DNA of 64,000 nucleotides from assembly GCA_029243145.1 (NCBI GenBank), contig JAQWSQ010000123.1, forward strand, positions 1 through 64,000, given 5' to 3'. Of this stretch, positions 25,942-34,800 are shown piece by piece. Below the pieces are notes generated by a model. The model ran no database searches, had not been told where the DNA came from, and worked only from the letters and a program-made list of their open reading frames with translations. The first letter of the stretch is position 1. Each line of letters starts with the position of its first letter. Position numbers and translations under genes: made by a program. Source of the DNA: Planctomycetaceae bacterium. Lineage in GTDB: Bacteria > Planctomycetota > Planctomycetia > Planctomycetales > Planctomycetaceae.

Positions 25942-26341
25942 TCATTGACACCACGCTAGGCAGTTTCGCTTCACTCCTGAATAACTATTGCGACACTCCG
26001 TTTGATCTGCTTGAAATGTGAGACTACATTTATGATCACAGCCAGACAATGGGTTTTCTATGACGCAGTATTCCTCATCTCGAAATGTCAATACAAGCCA
26101 GCATCTTGCCATCTTGCACTTCTCCAGACACCGATTCTGATCTGCTTTTTTATTGGCAATACACCTGTCTATAAGTCTTCTCACCCGACGATAACATTCT
26201 GTCTCACAAATATCGCGATCATGGTCCGTCGTTGCTATTTGCCCTGCGTCTCCGCCATTGTTGGTCTACCGCAGTCATTGGAGTCAGCACGCATACCGTA
26301 AGTGTGATAAATACAAGCCTGAAGAGGATAGGATTAGTCAT
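25942..26341 (-). pseudogene. Frameshifted third member of the secreted cysteine-hairpin family
   Basis: ATG 26341 has AAAGG at good spacing and starts a signal peptide (MTNPILFRLVFITLTVCVL), but that frame stops at 26219. The next frame continues as ...GQIATTDHDRDICETEC and on to a stop at 25942. That frame contains two perfect C-x3-C-x10-C-x10-C-x3-C modules, the second ending NCLAWCQ. A stop (TAG, 26266-26268) closes the second frame upstream, so the shift lies within 26222-26268. Removing one base would give a protein of about 132 residues. Last of three tandem paralogues on the minus strand. Confidence 0.7.
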
Positions 26342-26408
26342 TACAACACCTTTTTGAATTGTTTCTTTGGATGCTGACAAGTGATTACGCTCTACAAAAC
26401 TCGGGGAA

Positions 26409-26816
26409 CTATCTAAAGAATTGTCCGCATAACCTTTTCCCAGAAAAGAAACGAGATGTACAGGAAGATTTTTTTCTTCGAAGTTCACGATCACATCTTG
26501 CCAAACAACGACCAGCCTCTTTCAGTGCGTCCTGCCATTTTGATCGATCACTGTCACTCCAATCACTATCAATTTCGTTGCGTACTATCTGGAGACTGTC
26601 GTCGCATTCAGTCCAACAACCATTATATTGCTGATCTGCGAACGTGCGGCAGCTCAGTAATTCTCGACGAACTTTCCTCAAGCACTCGGCCAGCTTCTCA
26701 TGATTATCAGGGTTGGGTAACTCGCTATCGAGATTCCCCTGCTGGTCTCCATAACCGGAACTTGCCAACAAAGTACATAAGGTCAACATCAGGAATGTTC
26801 GAAGCAGCATTTTCAT
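26409..26816 (-). CDS. Secreted cysteine-hairpin protein
   Basis: 135 residues. Signal peptide MKMLLRTFLMLTLCTLLASSGYG, then a short SELPNPDNHEK linker like its neighbour's. Cysteines follow a strict spacing: C-x10-C-x10-C-x3-C, then C-x3-C-x10-C-x10-C. Compared with its paralogues it lacks the first Cys of module 1 and the last Cys of module 2. That is what one would expect if those two pair with each other. The intervals are rich in charged residues and suit two helical hairpins held by disulfides in the periplasm. Function unknown; no known family recognised. Confidence 0.7.
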   Translation of the reverse strand: MKMLLRTFLMLTLCTLLASSGYGDQQGNLDSELPNPDNHEKLAECLRKVRRELLSCRTFADQQYNGCWTECDDSLQIVRNEIDSDWSDSDRSKWQDALKEAGRCLARCDRELRRKKSSCTSRFFSGKRLCGQFFR

Positions 26817-26931
26817 TGTCGTCGTTCCATTGAATCAGGAGGGAATAAATATCTCACGATTCAAATCAGGATCATTGAGAGCACATGAGACATAACAGTC
26901 GAGTTTTGTCCTACTACGCGAGTCAAGAACT

Positions 26932-27384
26932 TCATCTTCCGAAAGAACATTTTATGATTTGGCATAAAGTGATATCGGAATGGTATAGACTTTGTGAGTT
27001 ACATATTTTCATTTCTTTTTCGTAGTCTTCCCGACAATCATTCGGGCAATCTGGGTCAGGCTTTCCTTCACCCCGGCAACCCAGTAACGAACCTAATCCA
27101 CCCTCTCCATGCCACAGCCACCATCTCGAAGTTGATTGACAATAAGCGGGTTTACCGGTCGCACAATTCGAAACACAATCGTCACGTTTTCTGGTGGCTC
27201 TCCTTCTACAGTTTACTTGAGTTTGATCAGCTTCTTCTATGCATCTCGAGTAGCAGTTTTCGACTGGTTTCTTATTGTCTGGATTCGGTGAATCGACATC
27301 CTGTATACTGCCCGCACCGTGAGACGTGGAAACGACCAGAGATACAATCGAAGTGACAATGAGAGATCTGAGAATATGTTTCAT
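26932..27384 (-). CDS. Secreted cysteine-hairpin protein
   Basis: 150 residues, AAAGG 8 nt before ATG 27384. Signal peptide MKHILRSLIVTSIVSLVVSTSHG, linker DSPNPDNKK, then C-x3-C-x10-C-x10-C-x3-C (CYSRC ... CVSNC). A Trp/Gly-rich insert with three further Cys follows, then a second module C-x3-C-x10-C-x12-C-x4-C. It belongs with the next two genes downstream to one tandem family. Likely exported and disulfide-bonded. No match to a known domain is recalled. The surrounding DNA looks more AT-rich than the flanking genes. Confidence 0.7.
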   Translation of the reverse strand: MKHILRSLIVTSIVSLVVSTSHGAGSIQDVDSPNPDNKKPVENCYSRCIEEADQTQVNCRRRATRKRDDCVSNCATGKPAYCQSTSRWWLWHGEGGLGSLLGCRGEGKPDPDCPNDCREDYEKEMKICNSQSLYHSDITLCQIIKCSFGR

Positions 27385-27438
27385 TACATACCTTTCATCA
27401 AATTTGAATCGTTGGCAAAATAAATAGTCACAGCAAGA

Positions 27439-27663
27439 TCATGATCGAGAACAACCCCGAAATGAGAACAGCACGATGCTCGCGATTTCTTTGGCTCGTT
27501 CTGCTTTTTTTCTTGTTTCATTTCGCTTCTCTTGCTGGGCGCAATAACCGGGACCACAGGGGAGTCGCCCTGCTTCCGGGTTACTGAGGTTGCATGAACA
27601 GGAACGGAATCCTGCGTGCACAGATGAGCCACCGGGAGAATTTTGGCCTGTGTCATCAGTCAT
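27439..27663 (-). CDS. Doubtful small ORF upstream of the cysteine-rich genes
   Basis: 74 codons with five Cys in the first half (CSCN..., LPCGPGYC) and a charged helix-like end, but no signal peptide and not the family spacing. Another frame, 27384-27656, encodes 90 residues and ends on TAATG overlapping the next start. At most one is real. This could equally be the leader of the cysteine-rich genes. Confidence 0.2.
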   Translation of the reverse strand: MTDDTGQNSPGGSSVHAGFRSCSCNLSNPEAGRLPCGPGYCAQQEKRNETRKKAERAKEIASIVLFSFRGCSRS

Positions 27664-27813
27664 AACCCGTCAGGACCTTAATAAACGGTAACGAGTTCTA
27701 TTTTTCTCGAAAACAATTCCAAAAGAACGGAGATAATTGATGCGAGACGCCGATTTATCAAAGTAGGGTGAAATCGCACCCTTGACGATAATCCCAAACT
27801 TCCGAGTTCTTCC

Positions 27814-27819
27814 GGAGGT
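27814..27819 (+). promoter_or_regulatory. Strong ribosome-binding site deciding the CBS-protein start
   Basis: GGAGGT four nt before ATG 27824. It overrides the upstream in-frame start at 27782. Confidence 0.75.
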
Positions 27820-27823
27820 AATA

Positions 27824-28273
27824 ATGACGACTTTGAACATCGGCGATATGATCGAGAATGCTGCCGTGATTTGTCACGATGCAGGAATTTCGCAGACCAT
27901 CGAAATCATGACGGCCCACCAGTGTGACCGCGTTTATGTGACCGATGAGGCCGGTTTGGTTTCCAGCGTCATTTGCGATTATCGATTGCTCAAGGCGCTG
28001 GTTCGAGGCCAGCTTGCAAGCTGTTCGCTGAGTGATCTTGCATCACCACTGTCAGAAACTTTGCATCCTAATCAGTCGCTTTCTCAAGCGGCTGTTTTAT
28101 TTCGTAGTGGCTATGCGACTGAAATACCGGTGTTCGAGTCTCACCAATTTTTGGGAGTCGTCCGGCGCAAAGACCTTCTCGCCACACTCTTTAATTGCGA
28201 AGAAATTGCGGGACCGACAGCAGGCTCTGTTCTTACGGGGCTCAACAATCAGCAAACGAGGAAAATCGGATAA
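27824..28273 (+). CDS. CBS-domain protein
   Basis: 149 residues from ATG 27824. Two CBS motifs: one about residues 10-70 (AVICHDAGISQTIEIMTAHQCDRVYVTDEAG, then VICDYRLLKAL) and one about 75-135 (LHPNQSLSQAAVLFRSGYATEIPV, GVVRRKDLLATLF). A paired CBS module alone, with no enzyme attached, usually senses adenine nucleotides and acts on a partner protein; the partner is unknown. It converges with the thioredoxin-protease gene, with 15 nt between stops. Confidence 0.85.
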   Translation: MTTLNIGDMIENAAVICHDAGISQTIEIMTAHQCDRVYVTDEAGLVSSVICDYRLLKALVRGQLASCSLSDLASPLSETLHPNQSLSQAAVLFRSGYATEIPVFESHQFLGVVRRKDLLATLFNCEEIAGPTAGSVLTGLNNQQTRKIG

Positions 28274-28288
28274 CTGCTACCGAGCCGC

Positions 28289-29878
28289 TTATTGTGCCCA
28301 AACGGGTGTTTCGGAGCGAGAGCTTGAATTCACTGGTTGCAAAGATCTGCCCGTCTCCAGCAAATTTTCCCACTTCAATGTTCGGCCAGCTTGAAAATCT
28401 GCCGCCGTCAGAGAGTCGCCCGTGGAAGCCACTTTTCGTTGGCTGGTTGTTGTCGAGAGTTTTCTTTCCGCAGGAACGGAGACACGAGTTGCTATCCGTT
28501 CGGGAAGCTCGGGACGATTACTGATCAATATCTGGTATCCACTGGCTTCTTGCGAATCGGGTTCGATGCAGATTGTGACTCCCGTTTGTACGGAAGACTG
28601 CAACGCCGTTGCGATGGCGTCGACTTCGTTCGGAGTCAAAACATGAGGCGTTTTTTCCAGGCCGCGTGTTGATCGGGGCTCTAATTTCTCCAACGGTGTT
28701 TCCATGGCTACAGGCATCGCTTTCGCGACCGGTTTTGTCTCGGCGGCTTTTGCGATCATGTCGGCAGGTCCACGATACAATGCGGAGAGTGATGCGGCAT
28801 CCAGCATTTTGTAAATCTCTTTGAGTCCCGCATAGAGGCCAGAATTTTTTTCGCGATCAGCCGCCATACAGATTCCGATCAATTCACCCGCACGGTTAAA
28901 CAATCCGCCACCGGATCGTCCAGAGACGGGGGCTTGCGTGCACTCGATAATGCTCGATCCCACAAACTGATCAACCGATTGAATAAACATTTGCCAGCGT
29001 GTGGGTGGTTCACCATTCCCACAACCCACACTGTAGACCAAGTCGCGTGGACGAATCATTTGAGGGTCGGAAGCAATTTTAATGGCAGGTAACACGCGAT
29101 TCGGTTTGATCACCAGCAAGCCGACATCGCCTTTATCATCAAAACGGATCAGATTTCCTTGCCAAGTCGTCGGCTCTTCTCCTTCAAAATAGTCCACAGA
29201 AATGCGAGTGTTCTGATCGCTGCCTCGGAAAATATGCCCGCAAGTGATAATCAATGTGTAAGCGGATCGGCTTTCGATGATCGTTCCCGTGCCAAAATTG
29301 ACACTGCCGCCTTGATTGACGCGTAACCGAACGGCGGCCTGCATTGGCTGACTGGTGATGGGTCCACGTTCGTTGGTCGTCGAGACGATGTTGGCGTCTT
29401 CAGGTTCTGGTTGATCGGCATTCTGACCACGAACGGTTTCAATGTCATCAGGGCTGATCTCTTTACTCTTTCCTAGAAACGGAATCGGGATTCCTCGTCG
29501 GAATAAAGGTCGATCCTCTGCGGCGATTTGTAGGTCCACTTCCTTGGAGGAAGTCTTGAACGAATCTCCTCGCGGAATTCTTGCCATTAATTTCGCAAGA
29601 GTAATTTCGGATTGAGGGCCGATCAATCGTTGCACCGGCTTTTCATTGATGACGAGAATAAATTGCGGAATCGATTCGACTCCATATTTTGCCGCCAACT
29701 CGGGGTGCTTCTCGACATCGACTTTGCGAATCGGATAGCCCTTCCGTATCAGTTTCTCAACCGTGGGTGCCATCGATTGGCAGGGACCGCAATAACTCGC
29801 GGTAAAGTCGAGCAATTCCCCTTGCGGAGCGCCGCCGAGGGAGGAAAGTGTGATTAACAATGCGGATAACGAATTCAT
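28289..29878 (-). CDS. Thioredoxin-trypsin-like protease fusion
   Basis: 529 residues from ATG 29878 (AGGAGA upstream); a start 20 codons earlier is possible but lacks that site. A short signal-like N-terminus leads to a thioredoxin fold with active site ASYCGPC (about residue 30) and the cis-Pro loop ESIPQFI. A linker follows, then a trypsin-like serine protease: His in CGHIF, Asp in DKGDVGLLVI and Ser in SGRSGGGLF, the Degp/trypsin layout. A low-complexity tail ends the protein. Probably exported; it may reduce or recognise disulfide-bonded substrates before cleavage, which is inference. It lies near the cysteine-rich secreted proteins but not in one operon. Confidence 0.82.
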   Translation of the reverse strand: MNSLSALLITLSSLGGAPQGELLDFTASYCGPCQSMAPTVEKLIRKGYPIRKVDVEKHPELAAKYGVESIPQFILVINEKPVQRLIGPQSEITLAKLMARIPRGDSFKTSSKEVDLQIAAEDRPLFRRGIPIPFLGKSKEISPDDIETVRGQNADQPEPEDANIVSTTNERGPITSQPMQAAVRLRVNQGGSVNFGTGTIIESRSAYTLIITCGHIFRGSDQNTRISVDYFEGEEPTTWQGNLIRFDDKGDVGLLVIKPNRVLPAIKIASDPQMIRPRDLVYSVGCGNGEPPTRWQMFIQSVDQFVGSSIIECTQAPVSGRSGGGLFNRAGELIGICMAADREKNSGLYAGLKEIYKMLDAASLSALYRGPADMIAKAAETKPVAKAMPVAMETPLEKLEPRSTRGLEKTPHVLTPNEVDAIATALQSSVQTGVTICIEPDSQEASGYQILISNRPELPERIATRVSVPAERKLSTTTSQRKVASTGDSLTAADFQAGRTLKWENLLETGRSLQPVNSSSRSETPVWAQ

Positions 29879-30132
29879 TTCGAATCTCCTGCTTGTTTCG
29901 CAACGGCGAGAAAACAGGCTGACTCGAAACAACATCACTTCGTCCGGTATTTTCAGACCGGGCGATTAATTGTTCGTGTCCGCTTGGCGTCCTTGCCTGG
30001 GCGAATGTAAAAATGGGAAAGAGAGTGAAAAGGTTACAATTTCCCGGTCCCTTTTCGGCAATCCTTGCCGGTCGGGGGTGAATCTGTAATTGATCGTAAG
30101 GCTCACTGCAACAGGAGTTTACAATCACATTC

Positions 30133-30153
30133 GTGTCAATTTCGTCTTGACAC
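30133..30153. promoter_or_regulatory. Inverted repeat GTGTCAA/TTGACAC
   Basis: 7-bp perfect arms, 7-nt spacer, in the gap between the divergent thioredoxin-protease and lipoprotein genes. The right arm also spells TTGACA, so it could overlap a -35 box. Confidence 0.35.
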
Positions 30154-30372
30154 ACAGTTTTCAACAAAAGGTAAAAGCACACGGAATGCCAATCGTCGCG
30201 AATCACTTCTTCTACCTCTCTGCACTTTGTTGTCAAACGGCGTTGTTAAACAGCGAGTGACCGCGAATCAGAAGTTCCGTGAAGTCACGAGGTTTCCACG
30301 GTAAAACGCTCCCACTCCTGGGAATCTCGACTCCCGATCAACGAGTGGTGTACTTTCCAGAATTACCTTGTC

Positions 30373-30390
30373 TATAATGACTTAAAGTCA
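30373..30390 (+). promoter_or_regulatory. TATAAT box overlapping a 13-bp palindrome
   Basis: TATAAT (30373-30378) runs into TGACTT-A-AAGTCA (30378-30390). It looks like a promoter with an operator at the start site. The -35 region (GTACTT) is poor. Confidence 0.4.
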
Positions 30391-30613
30391 CCAAGTGCCA
30401 AGATGAGACCAGTGACCCGAAAAATTCTGAGTCACTCATGCACAGTTTCGGCGGTGAGTATAATGAGATAACCCTCCACCGGGTGGACACCGAAACCCTA
30501 CCAGACCGCCTAAACCACATCGGACATCCTCCAACTTACCGTTCGCAGGCCCATTCAACTGCATCGACCCGAGAGAAAGGTCATCGGTCAGAAATAACCG
30601 ATTGTCAATCGCC

Positions 30614-31753
30614 ATGAGTTTGAAATCGATTCCCACAAATCACCACGCACAAACATCCTTTGCACCACTTTCACGAATGGCACTCGTGGTTGTAGCAACG
30701 CTGTTTATGGGTTGTCAGGAAGAGACCATTCACTCTTACGTGGCGCCGAAAGCCAAGCCGATCTCAATGTCGGCACCAATGGCTCCGAGTGGACCGGCAG
30801 AACCGACTCGAATGCTGGCTTCAATTTTAAGGCAACCGGAACAAACTTGGTTCTTCAAAGTGACCGCACCACCCGAGGAAGCTGCTGCATTGCGAGAACA
30901 GTTTGGCAAGTTCGTCGCATCAACAACCTTTAAGAACGACAAACCGTCCTGGGAAATTCCCGAAGGTTGGATTGAGAAGTCCGGCAATCAGTTCCGCTTT
31001 GCCACCTTTCAAATGGGAGCAACCGGGCCTGATCTTAGCGTTTCCACCTTGCCGAGTTCCGAGGATGAGGTCTCCGGTGCGGTGGCCAATATCAATCGGT
31101 GGCGCGGTCAATTAGGGCTGGCTGATCTGGAAACCGAACAATATCAAAGTGCGTTGGCTGCGGAGAACGATGCTGAAATCCTGCCTGAAGAGGAAGGCGA
31201 AATTGTTTCCATCACAACGCCCGCCGGCCAGGCAATTTTGGTCGACTTCGTGGGCGCGATGTCTTCAGGCGGCGGGGCTCCCTTTGCCAACATGGGAGGT
31301 ACAAGCCCCAGAACTCCAACACCTCAAACTCCTCCTTCAACAAGCTCTTCAGGGAGTGCCAAGTTTTCACCACCCGATCATTGGAAACAAGGCGAACTCA
31401 ACTCCATGCGGAAGGCCGCCTATGTTGTGGGTGAAGGAGAGAATTTACTCGACATCACGGTGATCCCGCTTTCCTCACAAAGCGGATCGCTGCTCGACAA
31501 CGTCAATCGTTGGCGAGGACAAGTGCAACTACCCGACTGGACTGAACAAGAACTGACCAAAGCCAACAAGAATCTGATCGGCCAAGGCTTCACGGCCGAT
31601 TCTGTCAAACTGATCGGACCCGAGGAAACCATCTTGGGAGCCATCATCAGTCGTGGCGACCGCAACTGGTTCGTCAAGCTGAAAGGGCCAAACGATTTGG
31701 CCGAGCAGGAAGCAGAGAACTTCGAGCAGTTCGTCAAGACGATTGAGTTTTAA
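30614..31753 (+). CDS. Internally duplicated lipoprotein of unknown function
   Basis: 379 residues from ATG 30614; the in-frame TTG at 30602 is less likely. Signal peptide ends in a lipobox, TLFMGC. Two matching halves are readable: WFFKVTAPPEEAAALREQFG and, at the C-terminus, WFVKLKGPNDLAEQEAENFE; and NINRWRGQLGLAD against NVNRWRGQVQLPD. A Pro/Ser/Thr-rich hinge (PTPQTPPSTSSSG) separates the halves. It lies 57 nt before ccsBA on the same strand, so it may assist cytochrome maturation, which is inferred only from position. Confidence 0.75.
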   Translation: MSLKSIPTNHHAQTSFAPLSRMALVVVATLFMGCQEETIHSYVAPKAKPISMSAPMAPSGPAEPTRMLASILRQPEQTWFFKVTAPPEEAAALREQFGKFVASTTFKNDKPSWEIPEGWIEKSGNQFRFATFQMGATGPDLSVSTLPSSEDEVSGAVANINRWRGQLGLADLETEQYQSALAAENDAEILPEEEGEIVSITTPAGQAILVDFVGAMSSGGGAPFANMGGTSPRTPTPQTPPSTSSSGSAKFSPPDHWKQGELNSMRKAAYVVGEGENLLDITVIPLSSQSGSLLDNVNRWRGQVQLPDWTEQELTKANKNLIGQGFTADSVKLIGPEETILGAIISRGDRNWFVKLKGPNDLAEQEAENFEQFVKTIEF

Positions 31754-31810
31754 CGAACCTGCTTACCAGAGATTTCCAGACACATTATTTTTAGAGATCG
31801 CGGGGCAATT

Positions 31811-34800
31811 ATGGCCACTCCAACACCGACATCCCAAAGCACAGCCGGGCAGCCACTTCCCAAAAAGGAAACACAGCAGGATTTCGGCTACCTGATCAAT
31901 TCGATCCTGCGCCCCGTGGCGTCGCTGAAGCTAACGGTGGTGTTGTTCGCACTTTCAATATTGATTGTGTTATTCGGAACCTTGGCTCAGGTCTCTATGG
32001 ATATCTGGGAAGTGATCGACACTTATTTTCGCGTCGATTTCAGCAAAGTGATCACGGATTCTGCCCCCTGGTTCCATCCTGAACAGTTCTTCGTCAAAGT
32101 TCCCTTACAAATCTTTTTCCCACCAGCATTCACCGGCAATCCAATCGATATCGCTGCGAAGTTACCGAGCTGGATGCCGTCAGCCTTTCCTTTCCCGAAA
32201 GGCTGGCTGATTGGGTTGCTCATGGCGCTCAATTTGTTTGCCGCCCACACCGTTCGCTTTAAGACACAAGCCAAAGGCTCCCGCCTCTGGATCGGTCTCG
32301 GCGTGTTGGCATTCGGAATGTTTGTCACGTGGGCCGTCATCATGAGTGGCAGCGGCAAAGATGTGCAGACCGATTATCAGGTCTCTTGGAATATGCTCTG
32401 GCGAGGGATGCAATTCTCGCTTTTGGCTCTCATCGGAACTCTAGTCTACGGCATCGTGAAGGCCGACCCTGGCAAGAAATGGCATCGTTCGCTCATGGGG
32501 CTGGGCATTGCGGCTTCAATTCCGCTTCTTGTTTGGATGTTCTGGAGCGGATCAGAAGTTCCCATCGATGATTCCGGGATGCGTATCCTCTGGCAACTCG
32601 TCAAAGGCACCTTCGCGGGCGTCGTGTTGTTGGTGGGCTGCATGATTGTTTTCCGAAAACGCGCAGGGATCGTACTGCTTCATGGCGGTATCGGGCTCAT
32701 GATGTTTTATGAAGTCCTCGTTGGTGTCGCGGCAGAAGAAGCTCAGATGCATATTGTGGAAGGGGAAACCGTCAACTTCGCCCGAGATATTCGCAAATTT
32801 GAAATAGCCGTCACGAAACCACTCAACGACGATGAAGATCAAGTGACGGTTGTTCCAGGGAGCATTCTGAAAGAGTATTTCCCAGAGAAAGAACCTGCCG
32901 ATCCCATTATCTCTCATAAAGAGTTGCCGTTCGATCTGCGGATCGACGAGTACATTCCCAACGCGCGACTCAAACGGGCTTCCGGCGTCGATCAGAAAAA
33001 AGTCACAAGTGGGTTCGGCAAAGAGTTCGCTCCTGATCCGATTGGATCTGCAACCGGCGTAAGTAGCAGCGAGCAGGTTGATCAACCGTCGGCCTATGTC
33101 ACCTTTTTTGAAAAAGGGAATCCCGACAAGATCATCAGCCAGAATCTATTGGCGATTCAACCGGCTTCGATGGACCAGGGAGAATCGGTCACGGTAGGCG
33201 ACGAAGAGTATCAAGTCTTTCTGCGATTCAAGCGACTCTATAAACCCTACTCGGTCTATCTCGATGATGCTCAGCAAATCAATTACGAAGGCACAACGAC
33301 ACCCCGAGATTACTCCTCCCAAATTGTTCTGCAAGATTCAGAAACCGATAACAATCTCGAATCCAAAATCTGGATGAACAACCCGCTGCGATACGGCGGT
33401 GAAACATTCTACCAATCGGGTATGCTGGATGACCCCGACGGCCCCGACTCCACAACGCTATCCGTGGTCACAAACACCGGTTGGATGGTCCCGTATGTGT
33501 CGTGTGCCATCGTAGGAGTCGGAATGCTGGCACAATTTTTAATGACGCTCGCCCGCTTCCTCAACCGACGAAATCGGGAAGAACCTGAAAATGCGGTCTT
33601 CACGGATGACGATGATCCCAATCAAAAAGCCACGACGAAACCGGCTCTCGCCGATGCCAAATCTCGTTCTACCGTTGCCGTTTGGTTCCCGATGGTGATG
33701 ACCGTCATGATGGCGTTCTATCTGGGGGGCAAGTTACCTGCTCCTAAAGCGGAAGACGGAGAATTCAATCTATACGCCTTTGGACAAATTCCCGTACGCG
33801 AACAGGGACGTCTGAAACCGCTCGATTCGGTCGCGCGAAACACACTTCGATTTTTGTCTAAGAAAGTCGAGTTCGAAGACTTTAACGAAAACAAACAGCC
33901 AGCCATCCAGTTTCTACTCGATTTGATGATTCCCGTGATTCCTGACGAGGATTCAGCGGAACCGACTCAGTTCGGAACAAAAGCCGATGGATATGAAGTC
34001 ATCTATGTCGAGAATCTGGAAGTGCAAAAGTTCTTCGATTTAGAGAAGAGGAAAGGGTTTTTGTATTCGTACAACGAACTCCGGCCCCAGATTCCGAAAA
34101 TGCTCGGGCACCTGCAAAACATCCAAGCCATCAAGCAGGGGAAAAAAGAGGGTGAATTGAGTGTGATGGATTTGAAGCTCCAAGAGCTTTTCACGAAATT
34201 CAAAACCTATCACACCATTCGCGACGGCTTCATTCCGTTATCAGCCGACCAAGTCATGCCGGATCTCGAGGATGGCTCGCAATCTCCACAAGAGGGAATG
34301 GCGCGCGTGGTCGAAGCGATACGCATCAAGCAAAGTTACGAAAAAGATTTGATCGCCAGCCAAGTTCCATTATTGATTCCCGAAATCTCTAGCGGACAAA
34401 AAACAGACGATCCTGAGTACGCCGGTAACTGGCTCCCGTATCCATCTGAAAAACTCATCCCCGAAATTTCACCACGACTCTTCATCTTCGAAGACGCCCT
34501 TTTTCAAAGAGGCTTTCTGGAAGAGAAGCCGCAAGAACCAAAAGAAGCAAATCCGTTGGCCGTACTGTTTTCGAAAATTCGCACAGCCTATATCGAAGAT
34601 GATGCCAAAGGCTTCAACAAAGCGGTTGCCGGCTATCTCGGCTATCTACACGAATCTCCTCCTCCCGCCATGGATAAATCACGAATCGCCTACGAAGCCT
34701 ATTTCAATCACACTTCGCTTTACTATTACGCATCTGCCATTTCGATCTTTGCCTTTATGCTGGGTTTGTTCTCATGGATCGGCTGGTCGGAACCGTTCCG

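Larger units (their letters stand above)
29879..30613. other. Gene-free stretch with candidate control sites
   Basis: 735 nt between divergent genes, no credible ORF. It contains the inverted repeat at 30133-30153, TATAAT at 30373 joined to a palindrome, a second TATAAT at 30459-30464, and a small CCACC-GGG-TGG hairpin near 30476. If transcription starts at either TATAAT, the lipoprotein/ccsBA mRNA would have a leader of 140-230 nt. No known riboswitch is recognised. Confidence 0.5.

Noticed and set aside
30361-30613. Riboswitch upstream of the lipoprotein/ccsBA genes
   Set aside because: No consensus core of a known class could be recognised; only small palindromes and two TATAAT boxes are visible.
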